Source: Dipteronia dyeriana (Eukaryota > Streptophyta > Magnoliopsida > Sapindales > Sapindaceae). Taken from it: 64,000 nt of DNA. Below the pieces are notes generated by a model, which worked only from the letters and a program-made list of their open reading frames with translations, was not told where the DNA came from and made no database searches. The stretch covers positions 54,970,597 to 55,034,596 of the forward strand of contig CM065303.1 of the NCBI GenBank assembly GCA_032871835.1, given 5' to 3'. The translations under genes and the position numbers were made by a program. Of this stretch, positions 35,595 through 47,280 are shown piece after piece (the stretch's first letter is position 1; the number at the start of each line of letters is the position of its first letter).

Positions 35595-36579
35595 TTAGTA
35601 GTCTGGAAGACCATTTCCGGGTCCTTGAAGATTTTCGAAAAAATCACCAAAAGACCCAGATGCATTTTGAGATCCCTTGTCTTGTTGCTGAGCTCGTTTT
35701 GCTGCAATTTTTAATTTTTGTTGATTCATAAAATCCCTTTTATTTGGATCAGTTATGGTATTCAAATCTATCATCATAATTTTGGCTTCACGACACTCCA
35801 CTTTCCTCTCCAAAATATTGTTAAGTCTTTCCCTCTGCATAGCGTTTCTATTAGAAAATTCCAAAAATTTCTCTTGTCTTTCTTTCAAAGTATTGAAGTC
35901 GGTTGAATTCTGTTCCTCAATCCTCCTTTTTGATTTTGCTTTCTTCACCCCAATGGGCCGTCGAGATGAACTACCCCTACCGTCATCACTACTTATATTT
36001 AAAGAAAATGGAGATAGTCCAGGATATACCGTGGTGGGAGACTCTGGAGTTGGAAAGTCTTCTTGTGATGAAAAGAAATGACCAGTTTCCGTTTGAAAAG
36101 GTGATGTTACTGTCTCGTTGTCTGCAAATTTTTCCATGTCTTTTAGGATGAGCCACACATTGTCAAACCTGAATCCATGTTTATATTTGTTATCCTGGGA
36201 TAATAAAATTTTTGACTGATTCATCTGCAAAATGATACAAAAATATTGTTAAAATCAAATATGAAATTTGTTTTTTCTACAAATACTCACAATATCAGCT
36301 TCCGAGACACCACTATGTTTCAGCCTTTCAATCTGTCATATGCATCCTCGCATTTTCCCTATGGAAGTAAGGATAGTCTGCATGCGACACTGTAAACTTC
36401 TTTTGTTACGAAGTTCAGTGATAAAATATGCTATTGTTGTAATCATTCTCCACTCGGGTTCAGAACATATCCTTTGACTGGTAAATACCTATGATCGGGT
36501 TTTGCGAAACATCAAGATATATGTGACAAAGATGTGTGTCTTCTGCATTTGTGTATGGAAAACTTCTTTTCGTAGACAT
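35595..36579 (-). pseudogene. PIF/Harbinger ORF1, Myb/SANT-like DNA-binding protein, broken
   Basis: Harbinger ORF1 is the DNA-binding partner that works with the transposase. Exon 1 (36579-36291, - strand) reads MSTKRSFPYTNAEDTHLC followed by a trihelix-like block, but a TGA replaces Trp after KDMF and another stop interrupts CI-QIE. The intron (36290-36225) has GTGAGT and TTTTGCAG borders. Exon 2 (36224-35595) is open: FRFDNVWLILKDMEKFAD, then RPIGVKKAKSKRR (NAM-associated type motif), a Gln/Arg-rich coiled coil, and the stop at 35595. Confidence 0.82.
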
Positions 36580-36769
36580 TTTGTGGAAACAGTGATTTGA
36601 AGGGAAAAATGACTTGGATAGAAAAGTGCTTTGAAGGTATAAGAGTTTGAAGGGAAAAGTGACTTGGAGAGAAAAGTAGTTTGAATGTATAAAAGATTTG
36701 GTGGGATATGTTTAATTTAGTGTGGGTTGATATTTATAGAAACTTTGAGGTACTCTTTTCAGATTTCAT

Positions 36770-37790
36770 CCTACGGTTCAGATGGTAAGGAAATCCATCA
36801 AATGGCTGACATTTGAAATAAGATTTCTTATCCTCATCTCTTGGGAAATGTGAAGATCAGATTTCTTGAATGAAATTATTGCTAGATATTTTTTTATCCG
36901 TTTATACTTTTTCCATATGGGCTTGCAATTATTGTCGGTCACAAGAGTAAAGAGAAGATATTTTTTTAGAGATTGAATCCTACGGTTCAGATGGTGATGC
37001 AATCCATCCAATGGTTAACATTTAACTACTCAGATATCTTATCTTCATATTTTGGGAAATGCGAAGATCAAATTCCTTGAATGAAATTATTGCTAGATAT
37101 TTTTTTATCCGTTTATACTTTTTCCATGTGGGCTTACAATTATTGTCGGTCACATGGACAAAGAGAATATATTTTTTTAGAGATTGAATCATATGGTTCA
37201 GATGGTGATGCAATCCATCCAATGGTTAACATTTAACTACTTAGATATCTTATCTTCATATTTTGATAAATGTGAAGATCAGATTCCTTGAATGGAATTA
37301 TTGCTAGATATTTTTTTGTCTGTTTATACTTTTTCCATGTGGGCTTGCAATTATTGTCGGTCACATGGACAAAGAGAAGATATTTTTTTAGAGATTGAAT
37401 CCTACGGTTTAGATGGTGATGCAATCCATCAAATGGTTAACATTTAACTACTCAGGTATTTTATCTTCATATTTTAGGAAATGCGAAGATCAGATTCCTT
37501 GAATGAAATTATCGCTAAATATTTTTTTGTCCGTTTATACTTTTTTCATGTGGGCTTGCAATTATTGTCGGTCACATGGACAAAGAGAAGATATTTTTTT
37601 AGAGATTGAATCCTACAGTTTAGATGGTGATTGCAATACATCCAATGGTTAACATTTAACTACTCAGATATCATATCTTCCTTTTTTGGGAAAAACGAAG
37701 ATCAGATTCCTTGAATCAAATTATTGCTAGATATTTTTTTGACCGTTTATACTTTTTCCATGTGGGTTTGCAATTATTGTCGGCCATATG
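36770..37790. repeat. About five tandem copies of a 211-bp unit inside the Harbinger element
   Basis: The unit starts near CCTACGGTTCAGATGGTG and recurs at about 36771, 36981, 37192, 37402 and 37612. Each holds ATTGCTAGATATTTTTTT and CAATTATTGTCGGTCA. The block separates the two divergent genes, where their promoters should be. Confidence 0.88.
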
Positions 37791-37946
37791 GACAAAGATC
37801 AATAGCCTACGCCAAAGTCTGCTAAAACTCATTCAATTAAACTCCAAGAAAAACATGAATTTCAATATTTGAGGTCCATCTAATTTGTCATCTTCATCTT
37901 CATCTTCCGACGAAGAGGAAGAGGAATTTTGGCAGCTATTGGTGCG

Positions 37947-39100
37947 ATGGATGCAGAAGAAGAACAAATGCTTGCCCAATATGGATAATTCCAACAGGCC
38001 ATGGCTCAGTATCTCAATCAACAAAATAATCCAGTGCCACGTGGAGGCTCAATTCCTGGTCATATAGTGATCAATCGAGACCGGGAAAGTGCTGATCGTC
38101 GTTTGTTCTACGACTATTTTACCGAGAACCACCGGTACAAAGATCAAATGTTTTGTCGCCTTTTTCGAATGAGTAGGAGTTTATTCCTTCATATTGTTGA
38201 AAAAGTAGAAGCTCGTGACAACTACTTTATGCAACGAAAAGATAGTGTGGGTAGACTGGATTTATCCGTGCTACAGAAAATAACAGCAGTATTTCGGATG
38301 TTGGTATATGGTTGTCCAGCAGATGCTACTGACGAGTATATTAAAATAGGAGAGTATACAACAATTGAGAGTTTGAAGAGATTTTGTCGTGCTGTTATGG
38401 AGGAATTTACAGGTGAGTATCTTAGATCATCCAACGGCATGGGCAGGGCAATATGCAGGTCGTAGTGGATCCCCAACTATTATTTTAGAGGTTGTAGCTG
38501 ATTATGATCTGTGGATATGGCATGCATATTTTTGTTTGCCTGGTAAGAACAATGATATTAATGTGTTGGAGGCATCCCATCTTTTTTCCAACCTTACTCA
38601 AGGTATTGATCCTCCAGCTCATTATGTCATTCAAGGAAAAGAATATAATATGGGTTATTATTTAGCTGATGGTATATACCCAAAATGGTCTACGCTTGTA
38701 CAAACTATTCACGATCCACATGGTCCAAAAAAAAATATTTGCAATGAAACAAGAAGCCTGTAGAAAAGACGTAGAACGTACATTTGGAGTTCTCCAATCA
38801 CGATTTGCAATTGTGGCAGGACCGGCACGTTTTTGGCATAAACATATTTTACATGATATAATGACTACGTGCATTATTATGCACAACATGATAATCACGG
38901 ATGAGCGTGATGTAACTGCATCAATTGAGGATCATATGGAAGCACCAACTCCAGAAGTTGAGATGGTGTTAGATGAAAATACCCGATTTCAACAATTCCT
39001 AGCTTGACATAGAGGATTCGGGGATAAAGACGCTCACATTGCACTCCGAAATGCGTTAATAGATCATTTGTGGGATGAATATACTAATTCAGAGAATTAG
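37947..39100 (+). pseudogene. PIF/Harbinger DDE transposase, missing its first catalytic block
   Basis: The start is ATG GAT GCA (MDAEEEQMLAQ), with a TAA at 37986-37988, then MAQYLNQQNNPVPRGG and RDRESADRRLFYDYF. The text stays in frame through ESLKRFCRAVMEEFTGEYLR. At about 38413-38430 a deletion of roughly 100 bases removes the stretch that normally contains GSIDCMHW (first catalytic Asp) and shifts the frame to TAWAGQYAGRSGSPT. NNDINVL (second Asp) follows. A run of nine A (38727-38735) causes another shift before KDVERTFGVLQSRF (catalytic Glu). A TGA at about 39005 precedes a still-recognisable tail ending at TAG 39098-39100. Confidence 0.9.
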
Positions 39101-39445
39101 ATGATGATCAATATGTACTTTTATTTTTATGTTTTTTCTTTTATATTTCCTGAAATGTAATGTTCAAGTTATTTTAATAATAAATGCATAATTTAACCTA
39201 ATGAAATTAATTTCTTTTCATATATTAATTTCACATTTTCTTATCATATTGTAATATTATGTTGATTATGGGGTGAGATGTTAATTGTGTAGAAATATAA
39301 AAAAAAGAAATATTATGGAGAATATTCTCTTTATTGTAAAGTTTGGTGCAGTGGGTTGGAGATGGAATAGTAAAATAGTGCAACAGTTGCACTATTTTAG
39401 TACAAAATTCGCACTAAAAACACTTTTCAGGTTGGAGATGCCCTA

Positions 39446-39530
39446 AAGGTTATCCCGAACATTGATTGAGATGGAGGTGATTCATATTGAAATTGAGTCT
39501 AGAAATGACTTGAATCAACGACCGAGTAAC
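39446..39530 (+). repeat. 28-bp minisatellite, right segment
   Basis: Two clear units (39446-39473, 39474-39501) and a decayed third continue the array at 34895-35034 after the Harbinger insertion. Confidence 0.8.
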
Positions 39531-40380
39531 GGAAGCCATTACAAAAACTTACAAACAGATAGTCATCTACCATCACAAACATCTACTCAAATGTTTTTTT
39601 TTTAAGTAAACTCAAATGGTTTTATCAATGGAGGGTTTGTTTATGAGATCAAATGATGCTCGGATACTAAGAAAATTATATTTTACTTCTTTATTTTGAA
39701 ATAGGATACGTATATCCTTGTTGATTTTATTTTTTACAATAAACATATTACTAAAACAATTAATAATTTAAACTTATTTCTGTAAAATTTATAATTATTA
39801 TGTATGATAAACATATAGATATTAAAAAAATAGATTTATTTTTTCAAAAAAATCCGATATAGTAGTGTCATTATATATAATTATAATTAACTAAATATTC
39901 TTGTAATTACTAATAATTTTTTTATATTTTATATTTATTTAATTTAGTTAGATATACACATAAAATAGACTTCCTATTAGTATCATTGTTTTGTCCCTAA
40001 AGTATGGTCCCTATTATCTAATTTTCTTACAGTGATCACATAAATTTAATATTTTTTTTACATTATCTATGACATATTATTTGAAAAATTCAAAATTAAA
40101 TAAAAAAAATGAAGAAAAATTTGACAGATCGATTTCTTTTAAAAAATAGTGATAAATAAAAATAACACATATAATGATACATTTAAAAAATTGACCTACA
40201 AGTTACATTTTTTTGTAGTGTATAAATTATCGAATACATTCCATTATAAGTTTTTAATTAATATTATAATAATAAATTAATTATTTTTTCCATGACAATA
40301 CCATAACATATAATGTAGAAATTAGTATTACATGTTTGATAGCGTAATTGTCTTAAAATTAATTTGAATTAAATTTTTTC
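39531..40380. other. AT-rich spacer
   Basis: Low-complexity AT text. One CACTA-like right end (TTTTTTTGTAGTG, about 40208-40220) has no visible partner. No gene. Confidence 0.4.
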
Positions 40381-40703
40381 ATTTCCGACGACACTTTTAA
40401 TATTGTCAGAAACGTGGGTAATATTGATTGTTTTTTTCATTATTTTCGATGGCATAAAAATACCCTAAAAAATTTGGACTATTTCCGATGGCCATTAGGC
40501 TGTCAGAAATGTTCTACTACTTTTTCCTCATTTCCAACGGTAAAAAAACTATTTCTAATGGTTATTCGGTCATAAAAAATGTAGTATTACAGTTTGACTC
40601 ATTTTCGACGGCTCTAATATAGCCATCGAAGAAGGTACCATTACCAACAACAATTAGCACCGTCGAAAATTTGTTGTCACTAATAGACCTTTTTTTTGTA
40701 GTG
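40380..40703. mobile_element. Right-hand part of a CACTA-type MITE with TTTCCGACGG repeats
   Basis: The segment ends TTTTTTTGTAGTG (40703), the reverse of CACTACAAAAAAA. It is made of related units around TTTCCGACGGC/GCCATCGAA in both orientations. The opposite CACTA end is not visible, so the element is truncated or its left end has diverged. Confidence 0.55.
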
Positions 40704-40844
40704 AAACCTGTTTATAGGCATACAAAAGGAAACCATATAAAATATTACATATATATATATATATATATATATATGTAATAATCGAGAGAACTAAATATTC
40801 AACCACTAATGCTAGACAACCTCCCAATTAAATATTCAACCACT

Positions 40845-40992
40845 AATGTTAGACAACTCAAATATTTAGTCCAAATTTCATTTCAAATGATGTGATAAGT
40901 GATTTTTTTCATTAACCACATAGAATTAACAACTCATTTACCATATCATTTGGACTGAAATTTCAATTAATTATTTGAGTTGTATAGTATTA
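40845..40992. mobile_element. Short inverted-repeat MITE
   Basis: GTTAGACAACTCAAATATT and TCATTTCAAATGATGTGATAA on the left are mirrored by ATTTGAGTTGTATAGTATTAC and TACCATATCATTTGGACTG on the right. A 37-bp direct repeat (AATATTCAACCACTAATG) precedes it. Confidence 0.55.
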
Positions 40993-41213
40993 CACATATT
41001 CAACACATTTTCGATATCTTTTCTTGATACAGCTTTGAAGCAAGGTACATGTCTATGTGTATGCGTATGGCTCTTTACTTTAGCGTGGTGGCGTCTGAAT
41101 TACATCGTCCTCTCCTCCATTGCAGTCGATGAATCTCTCTCTCTCTCATTGACATAATAATTGTAGTCGTTTTAGTGTGTCAACATCTGAATTACATTGT
41201 CCTCTCCTCCATT

Positions 41214-41568
41214 CACTATAAGAAAAATAGGTTTTTATCATGTAATTTGATCACGGTTTTTTTTAGCCGTGATCAAGTTATAATAGTCTTTTTAATTCGT
41301 TGTATGTTAATGGTGTACTTTAAAACAGACATAAAAGTATCACAGTCTTTTAAATATGCTATAATTAGACACTTGATCACATTTTTTTATACGTAATAAT
41401 CATATTATTTTTTTAGCGTGATAAAGAAAGATGTTTCTTTTATTTATAGAATTATTCTAAACACTAATTTTAAATTCTTATTCTCTTAAATTTTTATCGT
41501 GTAATACTTTATGATATAAAATAAAATCAACAAAGTACAAGCAATCATACAATCTCTTTTTTGTAGTG
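41214..41568. mobile_element. CACTA-type MITE
   Basis: Ends CACTATAAGAAAAATAGG and CTCTTTTTTGTAGTG fit the CACTA(C/T)AAGAAAA terminal pattern of En/Spm-like elements. It is 355 bp and non-coding. The 3-bp flanks (ATT, AAA) do not match. A perfect 8-bp hairpin GATCACGG/CCGTGATC lies near the left end. Confidence 0.7.
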
Positions 41569-42833
41569 AAATATTAATAACTTAGAATGAAATATTGCTA
41601 TATAACAAACTAAAAAAAGGTGATTTTTTTTTTTAAAAAAAAAACATTTCTGTCAAAAAAAAATTCATATTTAAATTTGTCATTTTTTTTTTTTTAATTA
41701 CTTTATTTGGTATAAATATAAGTATAACTGTTTATGTGTCATTGAAATAAGTATACACAAGTTAATATTATAGATTTTCCGACATCATATCTTTAGGTTA
41801 ATATCATACGTATTTTAAAGGTATATATCTCTCCACTTTCCTATCATAGTTGTCACTTTCTCCTCTCTCCTACCTTTTTTTCTCTCATCTCTCACCCGTA
41901 TTCTTTATTTTTTACACAAAAATATAAACTCTTGTCATGTGAGTGTTTAATTTTTTTTTTATGCATTTATTTATTTATTATCTGTTATTTTCTTATGTAT
42001 AAGTTGTAAATTTGTTATAATATCTGATAGCGAACAATGAATTTTTTCTATACATTTTTTGTGTTTACGTGAATGTGTATGTTTATAAAAACAGAAGATC
42101 ATATTCTCTATTTTCATCGAGAAAGTTGATAACAAAATGAACAAGAAGTTCGTCAGTTTTCCGTTTCGGATTTCTTTTATTTTCTCATTCTTTTATTGTT
42201 AAAAATATGTTTTAATTGTGATTTGATGTTATAATATAATTTGCGTTTTTTTGTTTTCAATAAATCATTATTCAAATCTTTCTCAAGTTTTTTTTTTTAA
42301 AACAAATCTTTCTCAAGTTGTTTCTCATAATACAGCTATAAACTAAAAAAGAAACCTCGAGGAAGATGAACAAAGAAAATTTATACATACTTTTAAATAG
42401 TTTATGAGTAGAATAGTTTGTATTTTAGGGTTAATTTTGGTGATAGAGTATTGTATATTTTGATGATGATGTTTGTAATTTTTAGTTTAACTGTATAAAG
42501 ACAAAGTAATAGAGTAACAATATTATTTCATTGATATTGTAATTGGAAATTTATACAAAATGTTTAAATATAGAAAAAAAATATTGATGTGATTCAAATG
42601 ACAGAAAAGTAATAAATTACACAAAATCAGTATAATCAACTAATCAAGGAATTAAGCATTGATTATGGGTCAGAAAGAAAGAGAATTAATTTGATTCCTA
42701 AAATCAATTTCTATCCTAATAAATGAGATCCTTACTATTATAAAATTAATAAAATTAAAGCAAAATCTCATCGTTATATATATATAATCTCTTTTTAATA
42801 GGTATTTGGAAGTCATGTTGGTTTTATGTTATT
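41569..42833. other. AT-rich spacer
   Basis: CT-rich stretches (41830-41910) and AT-rich text; no gene, RNA or paired ends recognised. Confidence 0.4.
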
Positions 42834-43214
42834 ATAAAATAAGAGAATTGCTAGATTCAGTAGCTAAATATCACTCTTCCAATCCATTTATTCTTCTCCA
42901 CGTGACACCAGAAGATATTTAGTTTTTCTGTCTTTTATTTTATAAAAATGCCATTAAAGAGTAAAATATATATATCAATTATTTTTAATTATTTTTTATT
43001 TTATTTTATTTAATAAATATATAATTTCATAAAAAAATTACAGTTTTTTTTTATGGAGTTTATGATTAGTTTTATAGTTTTTTACTATTGTTTATTTAGA
43101 CTACTTTTTTGTATGTTTTGTGTTGAGTTGTGATTTTTTTCCAATTATTTAGTGCCATATTTTTATTTACTTAAATGGAATCTATAGTTTTTTTTTTTTA
43201 TTATTTAGTACTTG

Positions 43215-43800
43215 TGTCGAACGTTTGAATATTACGGGTTTCTTTATAGACATGTCGTACGGGTGTTCTTCAATCTATTGTTATTTTTAATATCCCATCT
43301 CATTTTATATTGAAACAATGGGTTAAAGATACGAGAGAGCTTGACTCCGTGAGTTACAATTCAAATGGAGTTGAATCTAAGAAGCAATGTTTTGATGAGT
43401 TATTTCATCAAGCTACCAAATTAAGTGAGGAGACGTCGTAATCTCAAGATGAAAGTTTTACTATCATGCTTTATAAGAAGTATTAGAAAAGTGTGCAACA
43501 GTGAACTATTCACTCAATGTGTCAAAGGAAACTAAATTTGGACTACAAGAAGTTGAAGACAAATAACACGTGGATATTAATTTGTCACTTGATATGCTTA
43601 TAAACTATTTTATATTTATTTCAAAATAAATATTGCTATATTAATTGATTATTTTAATTATTAAAATAACTTTTGAGTAACGTACTTTTTATATCATAGG
43701 AGTATGTAAATTTGAACAATCAAAATGTTCGTGAATCTCTAATTACACAACATGGTAATTTTGATTCAACTGTGCAAGTTATGGAATTAAACTATAATTT
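43215..43800 (+). pseudogene. FAR1/FHY3-type MULE transposase C-terminal fragment
   Basis: CRTFEYYGFLYRHVVRVF recalls the SWIM zinc finger region of FAR1 proteins (C.C..FE..GILCRH..RV), with the second Cys replaced by Tyr. After a frameshift, IPSHFILKQWVKDTRE matches the family text that follows the finger (IP..YILKRWTK.AR). Ser- and Glu-rich sequence with a stop (SEETS-stop) comes next. FAR1/FHY3 transcription factors descend from such transposases. Being inside a TIR-bearing element with a 9-bp duplication, I read this as transposase rather than a host FAR1 gene. The DDE core is absent. Confidence 0.7.
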
Positions 43801-44423
43801 TTAATTTTTAAACTTTTTATTGATCTACAACATACACGACTACTTAGTATTATATATATAGTGTGTTAACTCAGTATACATGAACATTTTTGTTCTGTTT
43901 TTTTCTTAGCTCATTGGTTTTGGACTTGTGTATACTTCTTCTTTTTTATTTGTCCTGTTTCAAAAAATATTATGATGGGATTTTATGATTCTTGTTTGAT
44001 GAATTTTATTCGAAAGAGCTGCATATTCATGTTCGTTTTTTTGGTGCATTGGTTTTGGACTAGTGTAAAAAAAATTATTTCCTCTGTTTCTCTAAATAAT
44101 ATGATGGGATTTTATGTTTTTGTTTGGTGAATTTGATTCAAAATAGCTACACATTCTTGTTCAGATCGTTTAGCTCATTGGTTCAGGACTTGTGTAGTTT
44201 TTTTACTTCTCATGTTTCAAAAGAAAAAAAAAACAAGTTGAGGGTAGGGTTGCTCATTTCCCCCTGGATTCCTAATCCCCATGTCCTTGTCTCCATCCCC
44301 ATTTGGGGAAATATTTTGGGGAAAAATGGGGAAATGAGGAAATGGATTTTCATCCATTTCCCCATTTTCCCCACAAATATATTGAAATGGGAACCCCCAT
44401 CTCCATTTCCTTATTTTCCCTAA

Positions 44424-44426
<3 letters not shown>

Positions 44427-44464
<38 letters not shown>
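44427..44464. repeat. (AT)19 microsatellite
   Basis: Dinucleotide tract immediately left of the nested element; it may have been its target. Confidence 0.95.
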
Positions 44465-44466
<2 letters not shown>

Positions 44467-44670
44467 GAGAGATCGGGTGATACAATTTTTAACACAATAA
44501 TTGACACAATTTTATAACCATTAAATTATTGAGATATGATGGATAAGATCCATTGAATTTATTTATTTTCCCTCTCTCCATATTAATAATAATAAAACCG
44601 AAAGAATTTAAATTAAATCAAAACAATTGCAGTACATAATATAAAAAGTAAAATATAATATTAATAATTT

Positions 44671-44716
<46 letters not shown>

Positions 44717-44753
44717 AACTAAACCATGATTCACGGATAAACGAATTTATCAT

Positions 44754-44809
<56 letters not shown>

Positions 44810-45247
44810 AGTGTTGTAATTATTTAGTTTAGTTGTTTATAGTGTTTTTGTTTTGTATTTTTTGAATTACTATATTTTTTGTTTTGTATTATACTGCTAT
44901 TTTTTTCTTTGTTTATTTCTAACTCTTGCAGTTTTTTTTATTAGGTTTTACATTTTTTTTTGTTCATGAGTTGTGTTGAAAGACAACTAATTTCTTAATT
45001 TTGTTTGTAATGAATTATGAAGAAAAAAGTATCAAAAGAAGAGAGGGAAAAAAATATATAAGAAAAAGAAAATAATAAATTTAGGAAAGAGAATCTTGAA
45101 GAGAGAAAGAAGTGATAACAAAATTAATATTGTGAGAGGAAAAATAAATAAATTCAATGGATCATAGCCATCCACATCTCAATAATTTAATGATTATAAA
45201 CTTGTGTCAATTATTATGTCAAAAATTATGTCCCCCAATCCCTACCC
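44465..45247. mobile_element. TIR element nested in the hAT
   Basis: About 110 bp at left, starting GGGAGAGATCGGGTGATAC, is mirrored at the right end (GTCCCCCAATCCCTACCC); inner blocks AATAATTGACACAA and TTAAATTATTGAGAT agree. Flanks ATATATAT and ATACATAT are similar, but low complexity makes the duplication uncertain. Two (TA)n tracts (44673-44712 and 44758-44805) lie inside. Superfamily undetermined. Confidence 0.78.
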
Positions 45248-45731
45248 ATACATATGTTAATATATTTTTTTAAAAAAAAATTGCCTTAATTTGAAATTTT
45301 GGATTATTGAAACACTTTATTTTGTAATGGATTTTATTTTGTATTTGTAATTGAATATTTTTTATTATTAATTTATATTTTTTAGTGAAACAAGAAAATT
45401 GAAAAACGGGAAAATAGGTAATTAAGATTAGGGATGGAGATACCTCCGGTCAAAATTCTCCATCCTCATTTTCCTCAAATGGGTCTAGGAAGCGGGGATA
45501 AGGATGGAGGACCTGTATCTATCTACATTTCCCCCATGTGCAACACTAGTTGAGGGTTTATGTTATAAATGGATGACTGGTTATTTTATAAATAAAAACA
45601 ATAACATGTCTCTTGATTATCGTTCATGATTTAAGATAAAAAATAAATACCTCTAGGTGTCACATGGAGAACAACAAGTGGATTGGGAGAGTGATGTCGG
45701 ACGATTGAGTCTAGCAATTCTCATAAAATAA

Positions 45732-46345
45732 TAACGTTTGTAAATCGTCGAGAATATATCATGGACAAAACTATTATCACACTGCCTTTAACAATGCATA
45801 CAAAACCGTCATCAAAACACTTTCATAACGGTTTTTAATCGTCATGAATAACAGTTATTGTCTCTGACATCAGCAATCCTTCTCTCTTTCCGGTGATAAA
45901 CGATTCTTTCAAAACTAGAACGGTTTTTTTATATATAATTTTTTTTCTCTTTTATAAAGGTGTTTTTTTTAAATAAAATAAAATTGTCACTAATTGAGTC
46001 AGGGGTTTGCCAAGATTGAAAGAGATCAACCGCTACAAACACAGACAACCCTACACTTTACAATTTAATGACAAATGTGAAACTCGAACCTTATCATAAA
46101 AATGAATGGGAAAATGTCTAACTACTTTGCTAAGAGAATCTTTTAAGATAACACCGATTATATTTTCTTTTACTTAAATTACAAAAAAAAAAAATCAATC
46201 AAATTTTAAAATTTAAAGGAAAATTGTCAAGAAATCTTAAAAATAATTGGAAATCAAGTGTAATATAATTATAATTTATTTGAAAAAAAAACAATTTTAA
46301 TTATGTGAAAACACTTTTTAGCAACATCCAACAATGTAATCAAAG

Positions 46346-46385
<40 letters not shown>
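45732..46385. other. Spacer with a SINE-like piece
   Basis: On the - strand near 46060-46145, GGTTCGAGTTTCAC follows an A-box-like stretch, as in tRNA-derived SINEs. An (AT)n tract lies at 46348-46382. The rest is AT-rich. Confidence 0.35.
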
Positions 46386-46387
<2 letters not shown>

Positions 46388-46709
46388 TTTCAAGTCAGTG
46401 TGCATCGATATAAATTCGTTAATGCGTTGGATGTGGACCATTAGATTTACATACTTTGACTTCAAGTGTATACACTTGTCAAAACCTCTTCATAATCAAT
46501 GGTCCACATGCAACATACTGATATGATATAACTTATACCAGTGCGTACAGTGGTTTTCCAGTCAGTACGTACTGATTATATCAGTGTATTGTGGATCATT
46601 GATTATGGAGAAGTTTTAACAATTGTATACACTTTGAGTCAAATATATGTAAATCTAATGGTCTACATCCAGAGCACTGATAAATTTATATCAGTATATA
46701 CTGACTTGA
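46386..46709. repeat. Foldback element, about 150-bp arms
   Basis: TTTTCAAGTCAGTGTGCATCG and GTGGACCATTAGATTTACATA on the left pair with the reverse of TATGTAAATCTAATGGTCTAC and ATACTGACTTGAAAA on the right; the arms look about 80% complementary with a short loop. A third arm-like copy follows at 46737-46850 in the right-arm orientation. Confidence 0.8.
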
Positions 46710-47280
46710 AAATTTATATATATATAGTAGTTTTACGGTCAGTGCAGAAGTATTGACAAATACATATACTTTGAATTAAAGTATGTAAATCTAATTGTGC
46801 ATATTCAATACACCGACGAATTTATATAAATACGTACCGATTTAAATTTTATATATATAATCAAAGACAAGTTAAACAAATACTGCAAGCAAAAAAGGGG
46901 TCTACCAAATTTCTCCGTTCCCCTTTCCAAAGGGCAAAGCGACCTTTTAAAGACATTAAACAAAACAATGCCTCACCATTAAAATTGGGCCCTAGCTATA
47001 TACAACATGAGTAGAAAAATATTATGTTGCATGGGCGCACCATCTCACCGATGCATTTGTTACTTATCATATGATATAAATCAGATTTGAATAATCCGTT
47101 GATTCGATTATTTTTTTAATTTTTTAAAATATATTATTTGTTGTTGATAAAGCGATCGTGAAAATCAATCATAAATTCACTATAATACTTATATGTTATA
47201 GAATTAAGTGAAGTAAAAAAAAAATATCAGATCTAAATTTATATAAATAATTTAAATAATTAAATGAAAATTTATGTATT
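46710..47280. other. AT-rich spacer
   Basis: It contains the third copy of the foldback arm (46737-46850). No gene recognised. Confidence 0.4.

Larger units (their letters stand above)
35038..39443. mobile_element. PIF/Harbinger element, 4.4 kb, two broken genes
   Basis: Ends GAGCTTCTCCAACCC and GGTTGGAGATGCCC are flanked by TAA on each side (35035-35037 and 39444-39446), the hallmark of PIF/Harbinger. It carries the two expected genes, ORF1 (- strand) and the transposase (+ strand), divergent around a 1-kb tandem-repeat block. The insertion split a 28-bp minisatellite, which confirms the borders independently. Confidence 0.93.
44245..45548. mobile_element. Non-autonomous hAT nested in the FAR1-type MULE
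   Basis: Ends TAGGGTTGCTCATTTCCCC and GTGCAACACTA are flanked by a perfect 8-bp duplication GTTGAGGG (44237-44244 and 45549-45556). The subterminal CCCCATTT-like tracts resemble, but are not the same as, the 287 and 51036 family. It is interrupted by the element at 44465-45247. Confidence 0.9.
42843..45722. mobile_element. MULE carrying a FAR1/Jittery-type transposase remnant, with nested insertions
   Basis: Terminal repeats of about 95 bp start GAGAATTGCTAGATTCAG at left and are mirrored by CTAGCAATTCTC at right; CACTCTTCCAATCCA and CCACGTGACACC are also shared. A perfect 9-bp target duplication ATAAAATAA lies at 42834-42842 and 45723-45731, as expected for Mutator. Inside is a FAR1-like fragment (43215-43800). 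An hAT (44245-45548) is nested inside, itself holding another element (44465-45247). Without the nest the MULE is about 1.57 kb. Confidence 0.9.

Noticed and set aside
35755..36151. Plus-strand ORFs of 82-108 codons over Harbinger ORF1
   Set aside because: Antisense shadows of the recognised - strand gene.
44303..44507. YIYIYI-type ORFs here and at 20693 and 46305
   Set aside because: Translations of (AT)n microsatellites.
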